A stretch of DNA of 64,000 nt. Source: Saccopteryx bilineata (taxonomy: Eukaryota; Chordata; Mammalia; Chiroptera; Emballonuridae). Where the stretch lies: assembly GCF_036850765.1 (NCBI RefSeq), contig NC_089493.1, positions 185,227,140-185,291,139 of the forward strand, written 5' to 3'. Below, in pieces: positions 34,204 through 44,825 of this stretch. Below the pieces are notes generated by a model. It was not told the origin of the DNA and did not search any database. It saw only the letters and a list, made by a program, of their open reading frames with translations. The translations under genes were made by a program, and so were the position numbers. Position 1 is the first letter of the stretch. Each line of letters begins with the position of its first letter.

Positions 34204-34715
34204 TACATATAGACCATGTCCCTGGTCCTTTCAGAGATAACTGTGTGAAGAAGGAAAGACGGTAGGAAAGATATAGAATTAGCAGAAGGCTATTTTCCTA
34301 ATTATTCCAGCCACAGCAATTCCTAACTCCTTTGGCCTGTATTACCAGACCTGCCCAACCAACACCCACACTTGTTTGGCAATTGTTTTGAATTTTTTTT
34401 GTGTGTAGTCAAGCATGATAATCACATGCTTACATATTCATTTATATTTATTTAGGTTTATATACTGCGTCTGCAAGTAGGTGTGAAGACAATTGTGGGA
34501 CCATCTTCCATCTCGATGTTCTTTTCACACAGCCTTTTTGCTAACACAGTGCTGCCAGTGGCACATTGCAGAGACTCAGCAGTATTCATTAGCAGCTGAA
34601 AAATGCAGAGAGGTGGACAGGCTCCTGAGTGGTCTTGATCTCACAGTACATACCATTTAGTCACTCGAGTTAGAAGATTTCCACAGATGTCTACCATTCA
34701 CCATCATTCAAAAAT
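34204..34715. other. Unique sequence
   Basis: Nothing recognisable. Confidence 0.4.
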
Positions 34716-34719
34716 ATCT

Positions 34720-34785
34720 TAAAAAGAAGGCAGAGAGAGACAGAGGGAGGAAGAAAGAAAGGGAGGGAAGAAGGAAGGAGGATTT
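34720..34785. repeat. Purine-rich simple repeat (GGAA/GAGA)n
   Basis: A run of GAGA, GGAG and GAAAG units with no longer-range order. Confidence 0.85.
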
Positions 34786-35925
34786 ATTCACCCAAAGTAG
34801 CCCAAAAGATAGTATGAGAGCTGGGCTCGTATTTTTTGACACTGAATTATTAGTCTTAGCTCTTTTTGCTAAACCACATGGTCAATTTTTGAGAGTCAAT
34901 CTCTGTGGAGGGCTTTCCACAACTTCAAATAAAGACTAAGACTATACTTTTCCTGCAGAGAAAAGGTAAATGTAAAATGTAGGAATAATAATCTTCGACA
35001 AACTAAGGCTGGCTTTGGTTAAAAGTACAAAATGAATGCTTGATGGTCATCAAGATGATGACAATATTAAGGTCAAAATACTTAAACATACATACTCTCT
35101 ATACAGAAGAAAGCTGATGACAAAGACCTCACCTGAAAGACTTAGCCACGGGCCTTTCAAAATATAAAGCATTTTTCAAACTAAAAAAATACATATATTC
35201 AGCAGGCTTTCCTTTCATCTCTAAAAAAATGCGCTAAAGGGATTTAGAGAATTAAAACATCATCATCCAATTTCCATTTTTTATTGAAAAGAAGTTTAAC
35301 CAAGACATATAACTTTGCTTGCACAGAAAAAAAAAAAACAAAAAAAAACCACTACAGATGCAAAAATTTCTAAGTTATTTTATTGAATGATTTCTAATTT
35401 GGGATGGTATTGGTTGTTATTGTTGTTTTGTCTTACTTTATGTTTGATTTCCACTGTAAAGCAGCATGCCAGAATGTCTCCACTTTGGAAGAAAATTAAA
35501 ATGAGATTCCATTTCATATTATCAGTTTGAGAATCATAGAACAAACAGGAAAGTGTGGCCATTGATTTAAGGAGCCTTCACTGCACCCAGATGAGCGTGA
35601 GGCTGGGCACAGACAGGTAGAGTCTGGGGAAGCAGACAGCATTGTTCCGAACACACCCGGGCAGAATCCAGACCTGAAGGCTATAGCCCAAGGGCAATCA
35701 ATTTGCTGGGGACAGAAAAACAAACAAGCCAATCAGATAGCACTGATTATTTTTTTATTTTCAGACAAATGACAATCCCCGTGGAAAGTAATTTTTTAAA
35801 ATAGCATAAAAAGATATAAAAACAAATCAAACTGCTGCATCTGGGAGAACTCCATGGGCATCAATTGAAGACAGCTAACATCCTATGTAAAAAACAGTTT
35901 TCATATTTTCCATCCATTTATTTAC
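34786..35925. other. Unique sequence
   Basis: It is AT-rich with an A-run at 35327-35348 and no recognised repeat or gene. Minus-strand frames at 35380-35732 are not supported as coding. Confidence 0.4.
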
Positions 35926-36130
35926 ATACAATAAATTATGTACATAATATAAATTTACATATTACATAAATTTCTATAATATAAATTTTATATAATAATA
36001 TTAATTTATATAATTGTATATAATATATTGTTTTTACACAGGATGTTAGTATGCTATATATATATACACACATATATTCTAAAATTTAGAATAAATTTAG
36101 AATATATATTCTAAAATTCGTAACTATATA
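35926..36130. repeat. AT-rich low-complexity tract with short palindromes
   Basis: TATA- and TAAT-type repeats dominate. Around 36079-36118 'attctaaaatttagaat' occurs with near-palindromic partners, allowing small cruciforms. Confidence 0.8.
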
Positions 36131-36375
36131 CATACCACATGAGGAGCCACTGCACCACTTCACCCGCAGGTGTTGTAAGGTACCAAAGACTACAGAATTA
36201 ATATTAATATTTTAAGAGGCTTGAAGAACATTTTATTAATTTGGGTTAAGGTGTGCAGAGAAATTGTGAGAATAGCCTCTGTACTGTGTGATTGGCATGA
36301 CCAGGATGGCCATTGGCATTGTATTGTAAATGCAAAAGGAAGGAAAAGATGAATTCCCAGACATTCCACCACACC
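36131..36375. other. Unique sequence
   Basis: Nothing recognisable. Minus-strand frames here run through into the adjacent LTR candidate and are not genes. Confidence 0.35.
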
Positions 36376-36912
36376 TGTGGGGAAAGGGGTGAATGGCTAG
36401 CCAGGTGCAGGGAGAGAAAAGCCAAAATAAACCTTTTCTTATAGCAATGAGCCATTTGCGGGCATTTGTCCCCACAGAAACTACCACTCCTATGTAAATG
36501 CATGTGGTTAATACGTGTGACTCTGGACAGAGAGATGGTGGATAAACACTAGAAAATATAGGAATGCTTTTTAATATGTAAAGAGACATCTTTCTACCAT
36601 TGTGTTGACTTATAAATTTTGTTTTCTCCAAGATGATGTATGGCTTGCAAATTGAACTTGGTCCTATCATGTTAAAGGACATATGACTATAACCAATAGT
36701 GGTAAAGGGCTCCTAACTGCATTTTTTGCTTCTGTACTTCCCACTTACAAAACTATAAAAACTAAGTAAAACAAAGGGTCAGCGTGCTCTCCCTCAGACT
36801 TCTGTCGGAGTTGCCGCCAGTTGGCCAAGCTAGACAATAAAGCTTTGGTGTGTAATCAACGGACTTTGTTCATGTCTTCAATATTTCAGGTCCCTCCAGA
36901 TTAGGCTTAACA
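36376..36912 (+). mobile_element. Candidate solo LTR (ERV1-like)
   Basis: The segment begins TGTGGGGAAAGGGGTG and ends near GGCTTAACA. It has a TATA box tataaaa at 36754-36760, then a 'gttgccgccag' stretch and aataaa at 36836-36841 followed by 'gctttggtgtg', an arrangement familiar from ERV1/MER4-like LTRs. Both ends abut CA-rich sequence (ccacac on each side with a one-base offset), so the target duplication is ambiguous. No internal retroviral region is attached. Confidence 0.6.
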
Positions 36913-36918
36913 CCACAC

Positions 36919-37117
36919 ATACACAGACACACACACATATATATGAAGATACACAAGTATTCTAAAACCCTCTGTAAAACAGAAGCAAAACTAAGCACAG
37001 TAGTTAAAGGTCTTATTAAAACAATGTGAGACATTTAAAATTGGGCTTGCTATTTCTCATGCAGGAGAAGAATTTAGCCGATTTAATATTGAAAAGAAAA
37101 ATGGGCATTATAACACA
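36919..37117. other. Unique sequence with short (CA)n
   Basis: A (CA)-rich start is followed by AT-rich unassigned sequence. Confidence 0.4.
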
Positions 37118-37248
37118 TGCAGGCTGGGGCAAACGCAGGTTTACAGCTGTGAGTATGCAAAAGTTTATTCTTGCATCATTTCTTATTCATTATATTATCT
37201 TCTATACAAACAACGGTAGACCTACCTTTGCCCCACCCTGGGTATCCA
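37118..37248. mobile_element. Mariner-type MITE
   Basis: An approximately 130-bp element has inverted termini: caggctggggcaaacgcagg on the left and, inverted on the right, ccagggtggggcaaaggtag. The arms continue as matching 'tttacagctgtgagta' and, inverted, 'tctaccgttgtttgta'. No coding capacity. TA-flanked mariner-like termini are inferred, not proven. Confidence 0.75.
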
Positions 37249-38075
37249 ATGGAAAGTAAAAGAGAAGTGAAGTAACTGAGTCCAGGTATTTCACTGGAGA
37301 AGAGAGTGAGAGAGGAGAGACCAGATGGAAGCAGGTGATGACAAACAAGCACTGGTGTGTGGAAGCGTGGCTGCTCTCCTGTGGCCTGATCTGAGCCTGA
37401 GATAGGGGTGGGGAGGGTGGTCGGCAAGGCACACTATCAGACAGGCTTGAGGCACACATTCTGTGGAAACCTCTGCTTCGGGGCCCCTGGACTAGTTCCT
37501 GACCCAGAGATGCCCACACCTTCTGGCTCTCACAGAAAAGAGCCTCGGTTTGGATTCCTAACTCTACTTTGCTTCTCATTCACCCAGCCACCCTCGAGTC
37601 CATATTTCAGCTCTGGGGATTCAGGGCACAGTGTGCTTCTCTTTGCCTCCACAGACTTTTCTGGCCTCTGGGCATTAGCCTAACTTGTTCTGTTATTGTG
37701 CCAGCTTGCTGCCCCCAGCCACTGGTTACCACTGTGTCACTCACTCCCCGTCCGCCTGGCTCACCGTGCCTGTCAATGAAAGGCCACCTGATTCAGCGGA
37801 AGGAAGTTTCGGAGTCACACGGAGCTGAACGCACATCCGCTCCTCCGCAGACATGTGTGTGACTCGCCGCACGCCTCTCCACCTCTGAGTTACAGTTTCG
37901 TCCTTGCAGAGCTGTGGTCTGAGTTTACAATGATTTTTAAAACCTGACTCATTGCCATATCACATTAGCTCAAAAGTTGTGGTTATTATTATCTTTATTT
38001 TCTAAATTCCAGGCTTGACATTCTATCCTACTAATTTGTTGTTTTTGATCTGCCATACGACTAAGAAAAAAAAGG
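37249..38075. other. Unique sequence
   Basis: This GC-richer block (37370-37860) has no recognised repeat. Short overlapping frames on both strands (77-125 codons) show no domain. Confidence 0.35.
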
Positions 38076-38239
38076 TCTCACACTTCATTAATTCATTCAC
38101 TCAAAATTTATTTTATTGGGTACCTACTGAGAGACCATCCTCTGTGGTAGGCACCAGAAATGCAGCAAAAAGCTACAGAAACACAAGCACAGTGACTGCC
38201 CTTGTCAATCCTTCAGTTGAGTCAAAATATATATATATC

Positions 38240-38635
38240 GCCCTGGCAGGTTGGCTCAGTGGTAGAGCATCGGCCCAGCATGTGGAAGTCCCGGGTTTGA
38301 GTCCTGGTCAGGACACACAGGAGAAGCACCCATCTGCTTCTCCACCCTTCCCCCTCTCCTTCCTCTCTGTCTCTCTCTTCCCCTCCCGCATCCAAGGCTC
38401 CATTGGAGCAAAGTTGGCCCTGGTGCTGAGGACGGCTCCATGGCCTCTGCCTTAGGTGCTAAAATGGCTCCAGTTGCAATGGAGCAACGCCTCAGATGGA
38501 CAGAGCATCGCCCCCTGGTGGGCGTGCCGGGTAGATCCTGGTTGGGCCCATGCGGGAGTTTGTCTGCTGCCCCCCCCCCCCCGCACCCTGCTTCTCACTT
38601 TCGAAAAATACAAAAAAATAAATTAAATTAAATAA
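38240..38635 (+). mobile_element. tRNA-derived SINE, type B
   Basis: The head gccctggcaggttggctcag and the standard type-B body are present, plus a C12 run at 38571-38582 that is shared with the inverted copy at 39906-40259. It is part of arm A of the inverted duplication. Confidence 0.9.
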
Positions 38636-38727
38636 GTATATATAGTAAATAAATATATATTGTACTAGTGTTATGGTAATAAGTCCATGAAAAAAAAGTA
38701 CAGAGGGGTCTAAGTTATTCTAGAGTC
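38286..38727 (+). repeat. Inverted duplication, arm A
   Basis: This 442-bp arm consists of most of the type-B SINE plus about 100 bp of its non-SINE right flank. The flank ('gtgttatggtaataagtcc', 'gtacagaggggtctaag', 'ttattctagagtc') recurs inverted at 39827-39910. Because the shared part extends past the SINE into single-copy flank, this is duplication rather than two independent insertions. Confidence 0.9.
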
Positions 38728-38895
38728 GGGTAGGTCAGAGAAAACCCTGAGAAAAGCTCCTGCAAGCTGAGGCCTGAATAATGGGTAGGATGACTTGTTC
38801 AAGCAAAGAGAGCAGGAGGCATCTCAAGAGAAAACAGTGTGTGAGGGCCAGGAGACAAAGGCAGAAGGCACAGGGGCAAGAGAGTCATTGTTAAA

Positions 38896-39599
38896 TATAT
38901 AAATAGCAAAACACAGAAACGAAACCATAGAAGGAGTGCCCCCGGCAAGCGTTCCCAAGTCTGAGACGCTCAGAGAACGAGGGAGCACACAGTCTTCACG
39001 GCAGCTCAGGAGTCACAGGGACTCGTTTGCACAGAAGTGAGCTGTAGGTGCTGATTGTCACAGCAATGCTGGGACAACAACTGCCTCCTGGAGAATTCCT
39101 GCCTTGCAAATATATCTCAGCCTATTTTAGAGACACTTTAAGGTGGCACCTGACATCTAACTAATGTTCAGCCAGCGGACGTCAGTCAAACTCATCACAT
39201 TCTAGCCACAAAATCTGTTCCCTCTCTGTGCTCCCTTAGAAACGTGTCTCTACACCACTTTTAACATTTCACAACATTGACTCTAACTACCCACTCACTT
39301 AGGTACGTTACCATGTAAACTGAGACTGTTATGCCCAGTGCCTAGAACAGCTGGACACAGATGAAATGCTCACTAAAATCTGTATTCACAGTTTCTTCCA
39401 AGCCTAGAATATCCTTCCCCTCTCTTTCTTTTTTAAATAACTTACCTTGCAGATAAATAGCCTTTCTGTATATTTCCTCAAGACTTTACTCATCACTGTC
39501 AGCTATCCACCTGTACTGTGTTGTCTCTTTTCTTCCCTCTATCTGATCAGATCCAAAACCTCCAGGAAAGGGTCACATCTACTTCATTCACTGTGCTCC
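38896..39599. other. Unique sequence (spacer of the inverted duplication)
   Basis: No repeat or gene recognised. Confidence 0.4.
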
Positions 39600-39629
39600 T
39601 AACATCAATAGAACATGCTTAGTAAATAC

Positions 39630-39800
39630 AGGTTGAATTACTGTATTGAATTCATGAAAGATGGATTTATTCTTGTGGCCTCAGAGGCTCATGTTCATTT
39701 TCTAGATAATGAGATCAGTCCAGGCAGCAAAGTTAGAGCAGCACTAGATTCAGAACTCACCAAGCCTGAGCTAGAACTACAAACTACAAAATTTATCCCA
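39630..39800 (-). repeat. MIR-like remnant
   Basis: 'ttcattttctagataatgag' followed by 'agttagagcagcactagatt' and 'cagaactcaccaagcctgag' resemble a diverged reverse MIR. Confidence 0.45.
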
Positions 39801-39826
39801 CGGAATTTGGCTGATTTCCTATAGCG

Positions 39827-40259
39827 GACTCTAGAATAACTTAGACCCCTCTGTACTTTTTTTGTCATGGACTTATTACCATAACATTAGCACAATATAT
39901 AATTATTTGATATATTTATTATTATTATTTTTTGTATCTTTTGAAAGTGAGAAGCAGGGTGCGGGGGGGGGGTGGCAACAGACAGACTCCCACATGCGCC
40001 CAACTGGGATCCACCTGGCATGTCCACCAGGGGGCGATGCTCTGTCCATCTGGGACGTTGCTCCATTGCAACTGGAGCTATTTTAGCACCTAAGGTGGAG
40101 GCCATGAAGCCATCCTCAGCACCAGGGCCAACTTTGCTCCAATAGAGCCTTGGCTGCAGGAGGGGAAGAGAGAGACAGAGAGGAAGGAGAGGGGGAAGGG
40201 TGGAGAAGCAGATGGGCGCTTCTCCTGTGTGCCCTGGCCGGGAATCAAACCCAGGACTT
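39827..40259 (-). repeat. Inverted duplication, arm B
   Basis: This 433-bp reverse-complement counterpart of arm A starts with gactctagaataacttag (39827) and ends at ggactt (40259), where both the SINE and the similarity stop abruptly. The arms differ by scattered substitutions and small indels, so the duplication is not very recent. Confidence 0.9.
39906..40259 (-). mobile_element. tRNA-derived SINE, type B, 5'-truncated by duplication breakpoint
   Basis: This reverse type-B SINE lacks its first roughly 46 bases (the tRNA-like A-box half). The truncation point coincides with the end of the inverted duplication, so it derives from copying rather than a normal insertion. The C-run and 'ccctgcttctcactttc' tail match the SINE in arm A. 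Confidence 0.9.
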
Positions 40260-40262
40260 TAA

Positions 40263-41410
40263 AGTTCATTAAAGATGAACTATTGCCATTTGGGTTTTGT
40301 TTCCTTGTTTTATTCATTTAGTATTCTAAAGGGAGATGCTTTGGTATTAGTATTCACTATTTAAAAAGAAAAAGAAGGAAAGAAAAGACACAAAGGCAGA
40401 GTATCCTAAGTACCTGGAAAAAAGGTAACCAAGTAAGAAACCGAATGAAACCCATTCAAGATGAACAGAAAACAACAAATTAATTCTAAAGCTCTCTGGG
40501 AGCTGAAAGCAACAGGTAAATAAGTGCTAGCAATGCTACATAATATTCAACAACCATGATTTTGTTCCCGAAACGGAAAGAATCTGCCATTTCATCGCGG
40601 AGTCTTTGACTACGTGTATTTCATGGATCTTCTCTGTGAGGCTTCCCTGGTCACATGGGTTTGGGATGAATGCCTCATCCTCCTTTGCAATTAATGTGTG
40701 CGACAGTGAAAAAAACGGCTTTCACCTGTTTAACCCAGTACTTCCCAAACATATTTAAATTCAAAAAGCTTTTTTCTCCTCCCTTTAACATGAGTCAATA
40801 CTTAGAAATAGTAATGTTACCCAAAACACCTTTTGGAAAAACACTTGTATATAGAGCAGGAGACTAGAAGCGAATAAAAAGAAAAATCTGTCTCAAGAAT
40901 GGGTATCTACTAGTAGATCCCTAACTACATATAAATGTAAAGCTTTTCTGATAGAACGTGCTCTCATTACTGCCTTAAATTCTGCTACTGGAGGTATTTC
41001 TGTGTCTCCAAAAATCAAGGTTAGTTAGACCATAAGGAGGACTGTCAGTGATGATTGTCCTCCCCCAAATGAAATAGTTAGTTTGATATAAAGTTAGAAA
41101 TTCCAACAGCTTTAATAATACAGTTTCCATTGTCAATCACATCTTTTAATAGACACACAGCCCCCAGCAACCTCCTAGTCCATTTGCAGGCGCTTTGTAC
41201 AAAATGTGCTGAGAATTTTATTTTCTCCCTTCTCACTCTAACTTGGTTTGACCTTGTCTATTTCAAACACACGGCTAATGATGTTTCTGGGGATTTAGTG
41301 GTAGGAGATACAGAGAGGCCTACAGAAAAATGTGACAGTCATCAAATCGTCCAGACATGAGTTGTGTAGTTAGCAGACACGGTTTCCCATGGTTGAGCTG
41401 CAATTAAAAA
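40263..41410. other. Unique sequence
   Basis: AT-rich and without recognised repeats. Short frames at 40670-40867 and 41130-41360 lack domains. Confidence 0.4.
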
Positions 41411-41422
41411 AGAAAAAAACAG

Positions 41423-41821
41423 GCCCTGGCCGGTTGGCTCAGCGGTAGAGCGTCGGCCTGGCATGCGGGGGACCCGGGTTCGATTCCCGGCCAGGGCACA
41501 TAGAAGAAGCGCCCATTTGCTTCTCCACCCCCCACCCCCTCTTTCCTCTCTGTCTCTCTCTTCCCCTCCCGCAGCCAAGGCTCCATTGGAGCAAAGATGG
41601 CCCGGGCGCTGGGGATGGCTCCTTGGCCTCTGCCCCAGGCGCTAGAGTGGCTCTGGTCGTGGCAGAGCGACGCCCCGGAGGGGCAGAACATCGCCCCCTG
41701 GTGGGCAGAGCGTCGACCCTGGTGGGCGTGCTGGGTGGATCCCGGTCCGGCGCGTGCGGGAGTCTATCTGACTGTCTCTCCCCGTTTCCAGCTTCAGAAA
41801 AATACAAAAAAAAAAAAAAAA
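41423..41821 (+). mobile_element. tRNA-derived SINE, type B, near-consensus
   Basis: The head gccctggccggttggctcag, A-box (agcggtagagc) and B-box (ggttcgattcc) are intact. It is rich in retained CpGs (cgtcggcctggc, gcccgggcgctgggg), a sign of recent insertion. The minus-strand open frames of up to 174 codons across it are type-B SINE translations. Target duplications are masked by A-rich flanks. Confidence 0.95.
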
Positions 41822-41855
41822 TTATTATTAAAAAAAACAAAAAACAAACAAACAG

Positions 41856-42171
41856 TGTTATGGACTGAATGTTTGTGTCCCTGCAAAACTCTTCTGCTGA
41901 GCCTTCTCTGTGATGGTGGTTGAAGTGGCGCCTTCGGGAGGTGATCAGGATCAGATGAGACAATGAGAGGAGCCCTCATGAACGGGATCAGTGCCGGTAT
42001 CCGAGTCAGGAGAAAGCTTGCTTCCTCTCTCTGCTCTGTGCCAGTGAGGCTGGGCCCCTCGTCACGGCGGTCTAGTCCAGGCTCCAGAACTGTCAGAAAG
42101 AAATTTCTGTTGTTTCTCAGCTACCAGACTATGTGGTTGTTTTGTTACAGCAGCTAGAATGGGCTAAAACA
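41856..42171 (+). mobile_element. MLT1 solo LTR (MaLR)
   Basis: The MLT1 order is clear: 'tgttatggactgaatgtttg', 'cgggaggtgatcagga', 'gagccctcatgaacggga', 'ccaggctccagaactgtcag', 'aaatttctgttgtttctcag' and 'gggctaaaaca'. It is an ancient ERVL-MaLR LTR with no internal region attached. The type-B SINE at 41423-41821 lies just upstream. Confidence 0.93.
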
Positions 42172-42676
42172 CATAATTTTTTTTAATGTATTAGTAATAA
42201 AAAAATATTTCTAACATACCGTTTATGTGATCGTCTTATCATTTTCCAAGAAGTTTTAAATGTATCGAGCATCAGTACCTTTAAGTGACACATTCCCTTG
42301 GGACTTTTGTCAAGATGTGCTCAATATTTATGAAGCATTTTTCAGTATTGCAAAATATACTACAGTTGCAAAAATTCAAGAGGCTGCCCTGTAGGAGTTC
42401 ACAGTTAAATGGTAGAAACAAACGTGTAGTTAGATAATTGAAATAGTATTCAATGAATGTGCTTGTAACATCAGATCACACAGATTAGCATCACGGTAGG
42501 ACAAAGTTACTCACAAAGCTTAGAAAGTAGGGGTGGGTTAGATCACAGAGAAGATGCCCGACTTAAGTCTGCATGGGCATACTGGAGAGGCCATTTCAAG
42601 CAAGGGAAATCACATGAGATACTGAAAGTCTGGTTGATTCAAGAAAGTGTGAGGCAGTGGGTGGTGCTGGTTATTA
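42172..42676. other. Unique sequence
   Basis: Nothing recognisable. The interval is AT-rich. Confidence 0.4.
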
Positions 42677-42693
42677 AGAAGCAAGCAGGGGAG

Positions 42694-43091
42694 GCTCTGG
42701 CCGGTTGGCTCAGCAGTAGAGTGTCAGCCTGGCATGTGGAAGTCCTGGATTCAATTCCTGGCCAGGGCACACAGGAGAAGCAACCATCTGCTTCTCCACC
42801 CTTCCCTCTCTCCTTCCTCTCTATCTCTCTCTTCCCCTCCTGCAGCCAAGGCTCCACTGGAGCAAAGTTGGCCCAGGCACTGAGGATGGTTCCATGGCCT
42901 CCACCTCAGGTACTAGAATGGCTCCAGTTGCAATGGAGCAGCACCCCAGATGGGCAGAGCATCACACCCGGTGGGCATGCCGGGTGGATCTGAGTTGGGC
43001 ACATGCAGAAGTCTGTCTGACTGCCTCCCTGCTTCTAACTTCAGAAAAAATAATAATAATAATAATAATAATAAGAAGAAGAAGAAGAAGA
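42694..43091 (+). mobile_element. tRNA-derived SINE, type B
   Basis: The type-B head gctctggccggttggctc, B-box-like 'ggattcaattcc' and body are present, with an unusual tail of (AAT)n passing into (AAG)n at about 43047-43097. The 17-bp target duplication agaagcaagcaggggag (42677-42693) matches agaagaaagcaggggag (43092-43108) with one mismatch. Confidence 0.93.
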
Positions 43092-43108
43092 AGAAGAAAG
43101 CAGGGGAG

Positions 43109-43223
43109 AGAAGGTAATGGGGTTGAGGGTTATATGTCTTCCCCCAGAATGTGATCATAACTTTAACCATTTCTAAGCTACTTCACACCTGTCAACCAAG
43201 ACTATTTTATTCTCATTTAAAAA
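43109..43223. other. Short unique spacer
   Basis: Nothing recognisable between two type-B SINEs. Confidence 0.4.
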
Positions 43224-43235
43224 ATAAATTAAATG

Positions 43236-43599
43236 CAATTCCTGGCTTGTTGGCTTAGTGGTAGAGCATCCGCCTGGTGTGTGGATGTCCTGGGTTCGAT
43301 TCCCAGTCAGGGCACACAGGAGAAGCACCCATTTGCTTCTCCAACCTTTCCCCCTCTCCTTCCTCTCTGTCTCTTTCTTCCTCTCCCGCAGCCAAGGCTC
43401 AATTAGAGTGACTTGGCCTCGTGCACTGAGGATGGCTCCATGACCTCCGCCTCAGGTGCTAAAATGGCTCCAGTTGCAATGGAGCAATGCCCAGATGGGC
43501 AGAGCATCGCCCCCTGGTGGGCTTGCCAGGTGGATCCTGGTCAGGTGCATGTGGGAGTCTGTCTCTGCCTCCCTTCCTGTCACTAAAGAAAAAGAAAAG
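43236..43599 (+). mobile_element. tRNA-derived SINE, type B
   Basis: The head ttcctggcttgttggcttag, B-box (ggttcgattcc) and body are intact. The target duplication ataaattaaatg is perfect (43224-43235, 43600-43611). Confidence 0.93.
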
Positions 43600-43611
43600 A
43601 TAAATTAAATG

Positions 43612-44595
43612 TGATAAAAGAAGAATTTAATAGCATTTTTATAACAGCAAGTTAACACCAGAACTCATAGTCTTTTGCTCATAATCCTTTCTACTGGAAA
43701 ACAGGAGCTTCTGAGTGAAAACAGAATTCATTTCTTACCCCAAATCCATTTCTAACCCCAAATTTTTAACTTTTGTGACATACAATGGCAAAGGGCTATT
43801 TGCAAGGAAGAACAAAGTTCCTATCAATTTAGACGGTAAGAAAGCTACAGGCCGAAAGCATCCTCTCGCCTCTCCTTCAAGCCGCAAACCTCTGTCACGC
43901 TGCCGCTCTGAAGCCAGGGAGGCCCTCCCATACCACCACTGCTTCAGTCTGATGGAGCAGCTGTCAGAGGGTACATTAAGATCCGTGGGCCACACATAAA
44001 ATGAAGAGAATCATTACAACAGGCAGAAGGGAAGGTATGGGAAGGACACGAGAGGGCTTTCAGAATGGAAGGGAAAGCCCCACCCCAGACTACAGAGAGG
44101 GCCCAGTCACAGCAGCATCAGGAATCATGATTCATAGTGAGAACTCGGATCGGTCTGTGCCAGAGTGCTTATCGGGATGAAAAGCTGCAGCTATTTCAGC
44201 TCTTTCTTATTCCCCTTAAGATTCAAAATCCAGTGACAGGAGTTGATCCAGCCAGCTTGCAACCCTTATCTCCCCCCCTTAGCCAAGGACAGGCAGGCAG
44301 GGCACCAGAATAAACACGATGACGGAAGGATCCTCTCCCTAAGCTAGACTGGGATGCTGACACCAACATGAGAGAGAGGAGACGCTAAGCTAACAAAATC
44401 AATAACGGCCCTCCACGAGCCATTATCATATATATCACGCATCGGGCAGTTCGTAAACAAGCATTTCGCTTATCCACTGAGTTCTGCACCCCTGTTCACA
44501 TCTAAAGGGAAGGAGATGGGGGATGTGTTCCAAGGCAGGGAGGCAGAGAGTGAGAAGGTAAGAGCAAGATCCAGGGAGGCAAACCTCAGAATCAA
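43612..44595. other. Unique sequence with CpG-containing parts
   Basis: No repeat recognised. The part 44225-44500 keeps several CpGs and a balanced composition, and could be conserved non-coding DNA. Frames at 43715-43999 (plus) and 43735-43995 (minus) overlap each other and show no domain. Confidence 0.35.
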
Positions 44596-44599
44596 ATCT

Positions 44600-44825
44600 T
44601 GGGGCCACTGTTGACTAGTGGTGAGAATTCAGCCAAGTATCTTAACTGCTCTGTGCCTCCGCTCACATCTGTACAATTAAGATAACAATATGAGGCAGGG
44701 GCTCACTCCAAGATGGCGACATTATAGAGTTGTTAGGTGGAAGTATGAGCAAAAGCATATAATGTATTCAGTGCTGTGCTGGCATCCTATAAGCACTCGT
44801 TAAACATGACTTATTGTCATGTCAC
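44600..44825 (+). repeat. MIR SINE remnant
   Basis: The forward MIR order is recognisable: 'gccaagtatcttaactgctc', 'tgtgcctccgctcacatctg', 'ttaagataacaatatgag' and 'aagcactcgttaaacatgac'. Confidence 0.75.

Larger units (their letters stand above)
38080..38895. mobile_element. L2-like LINE remnant split by a SINE
   Basis: Left part: 'attttattgggtacctactg' and 'tggtaggcaccagaaatgca'. Right part: 'gtcagagaaaaccctgagaa', 'gctgaggcctgaataatggg' and 'agagcaggaggcatctca'. Together these follow the ancient L2-type pattern. The type-B SINE at 38240-38635 lies between them. Confidence 0.6.

Noticed and set aside
41439..41963. 174-codon minus-strand frame
   Set aside because: It is a translation of the type-B SINE. 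Comparable frames with the same peptide pieces occur at the other type-B copies, for example 26200-26610, 55013-55417 and 62169-62612.
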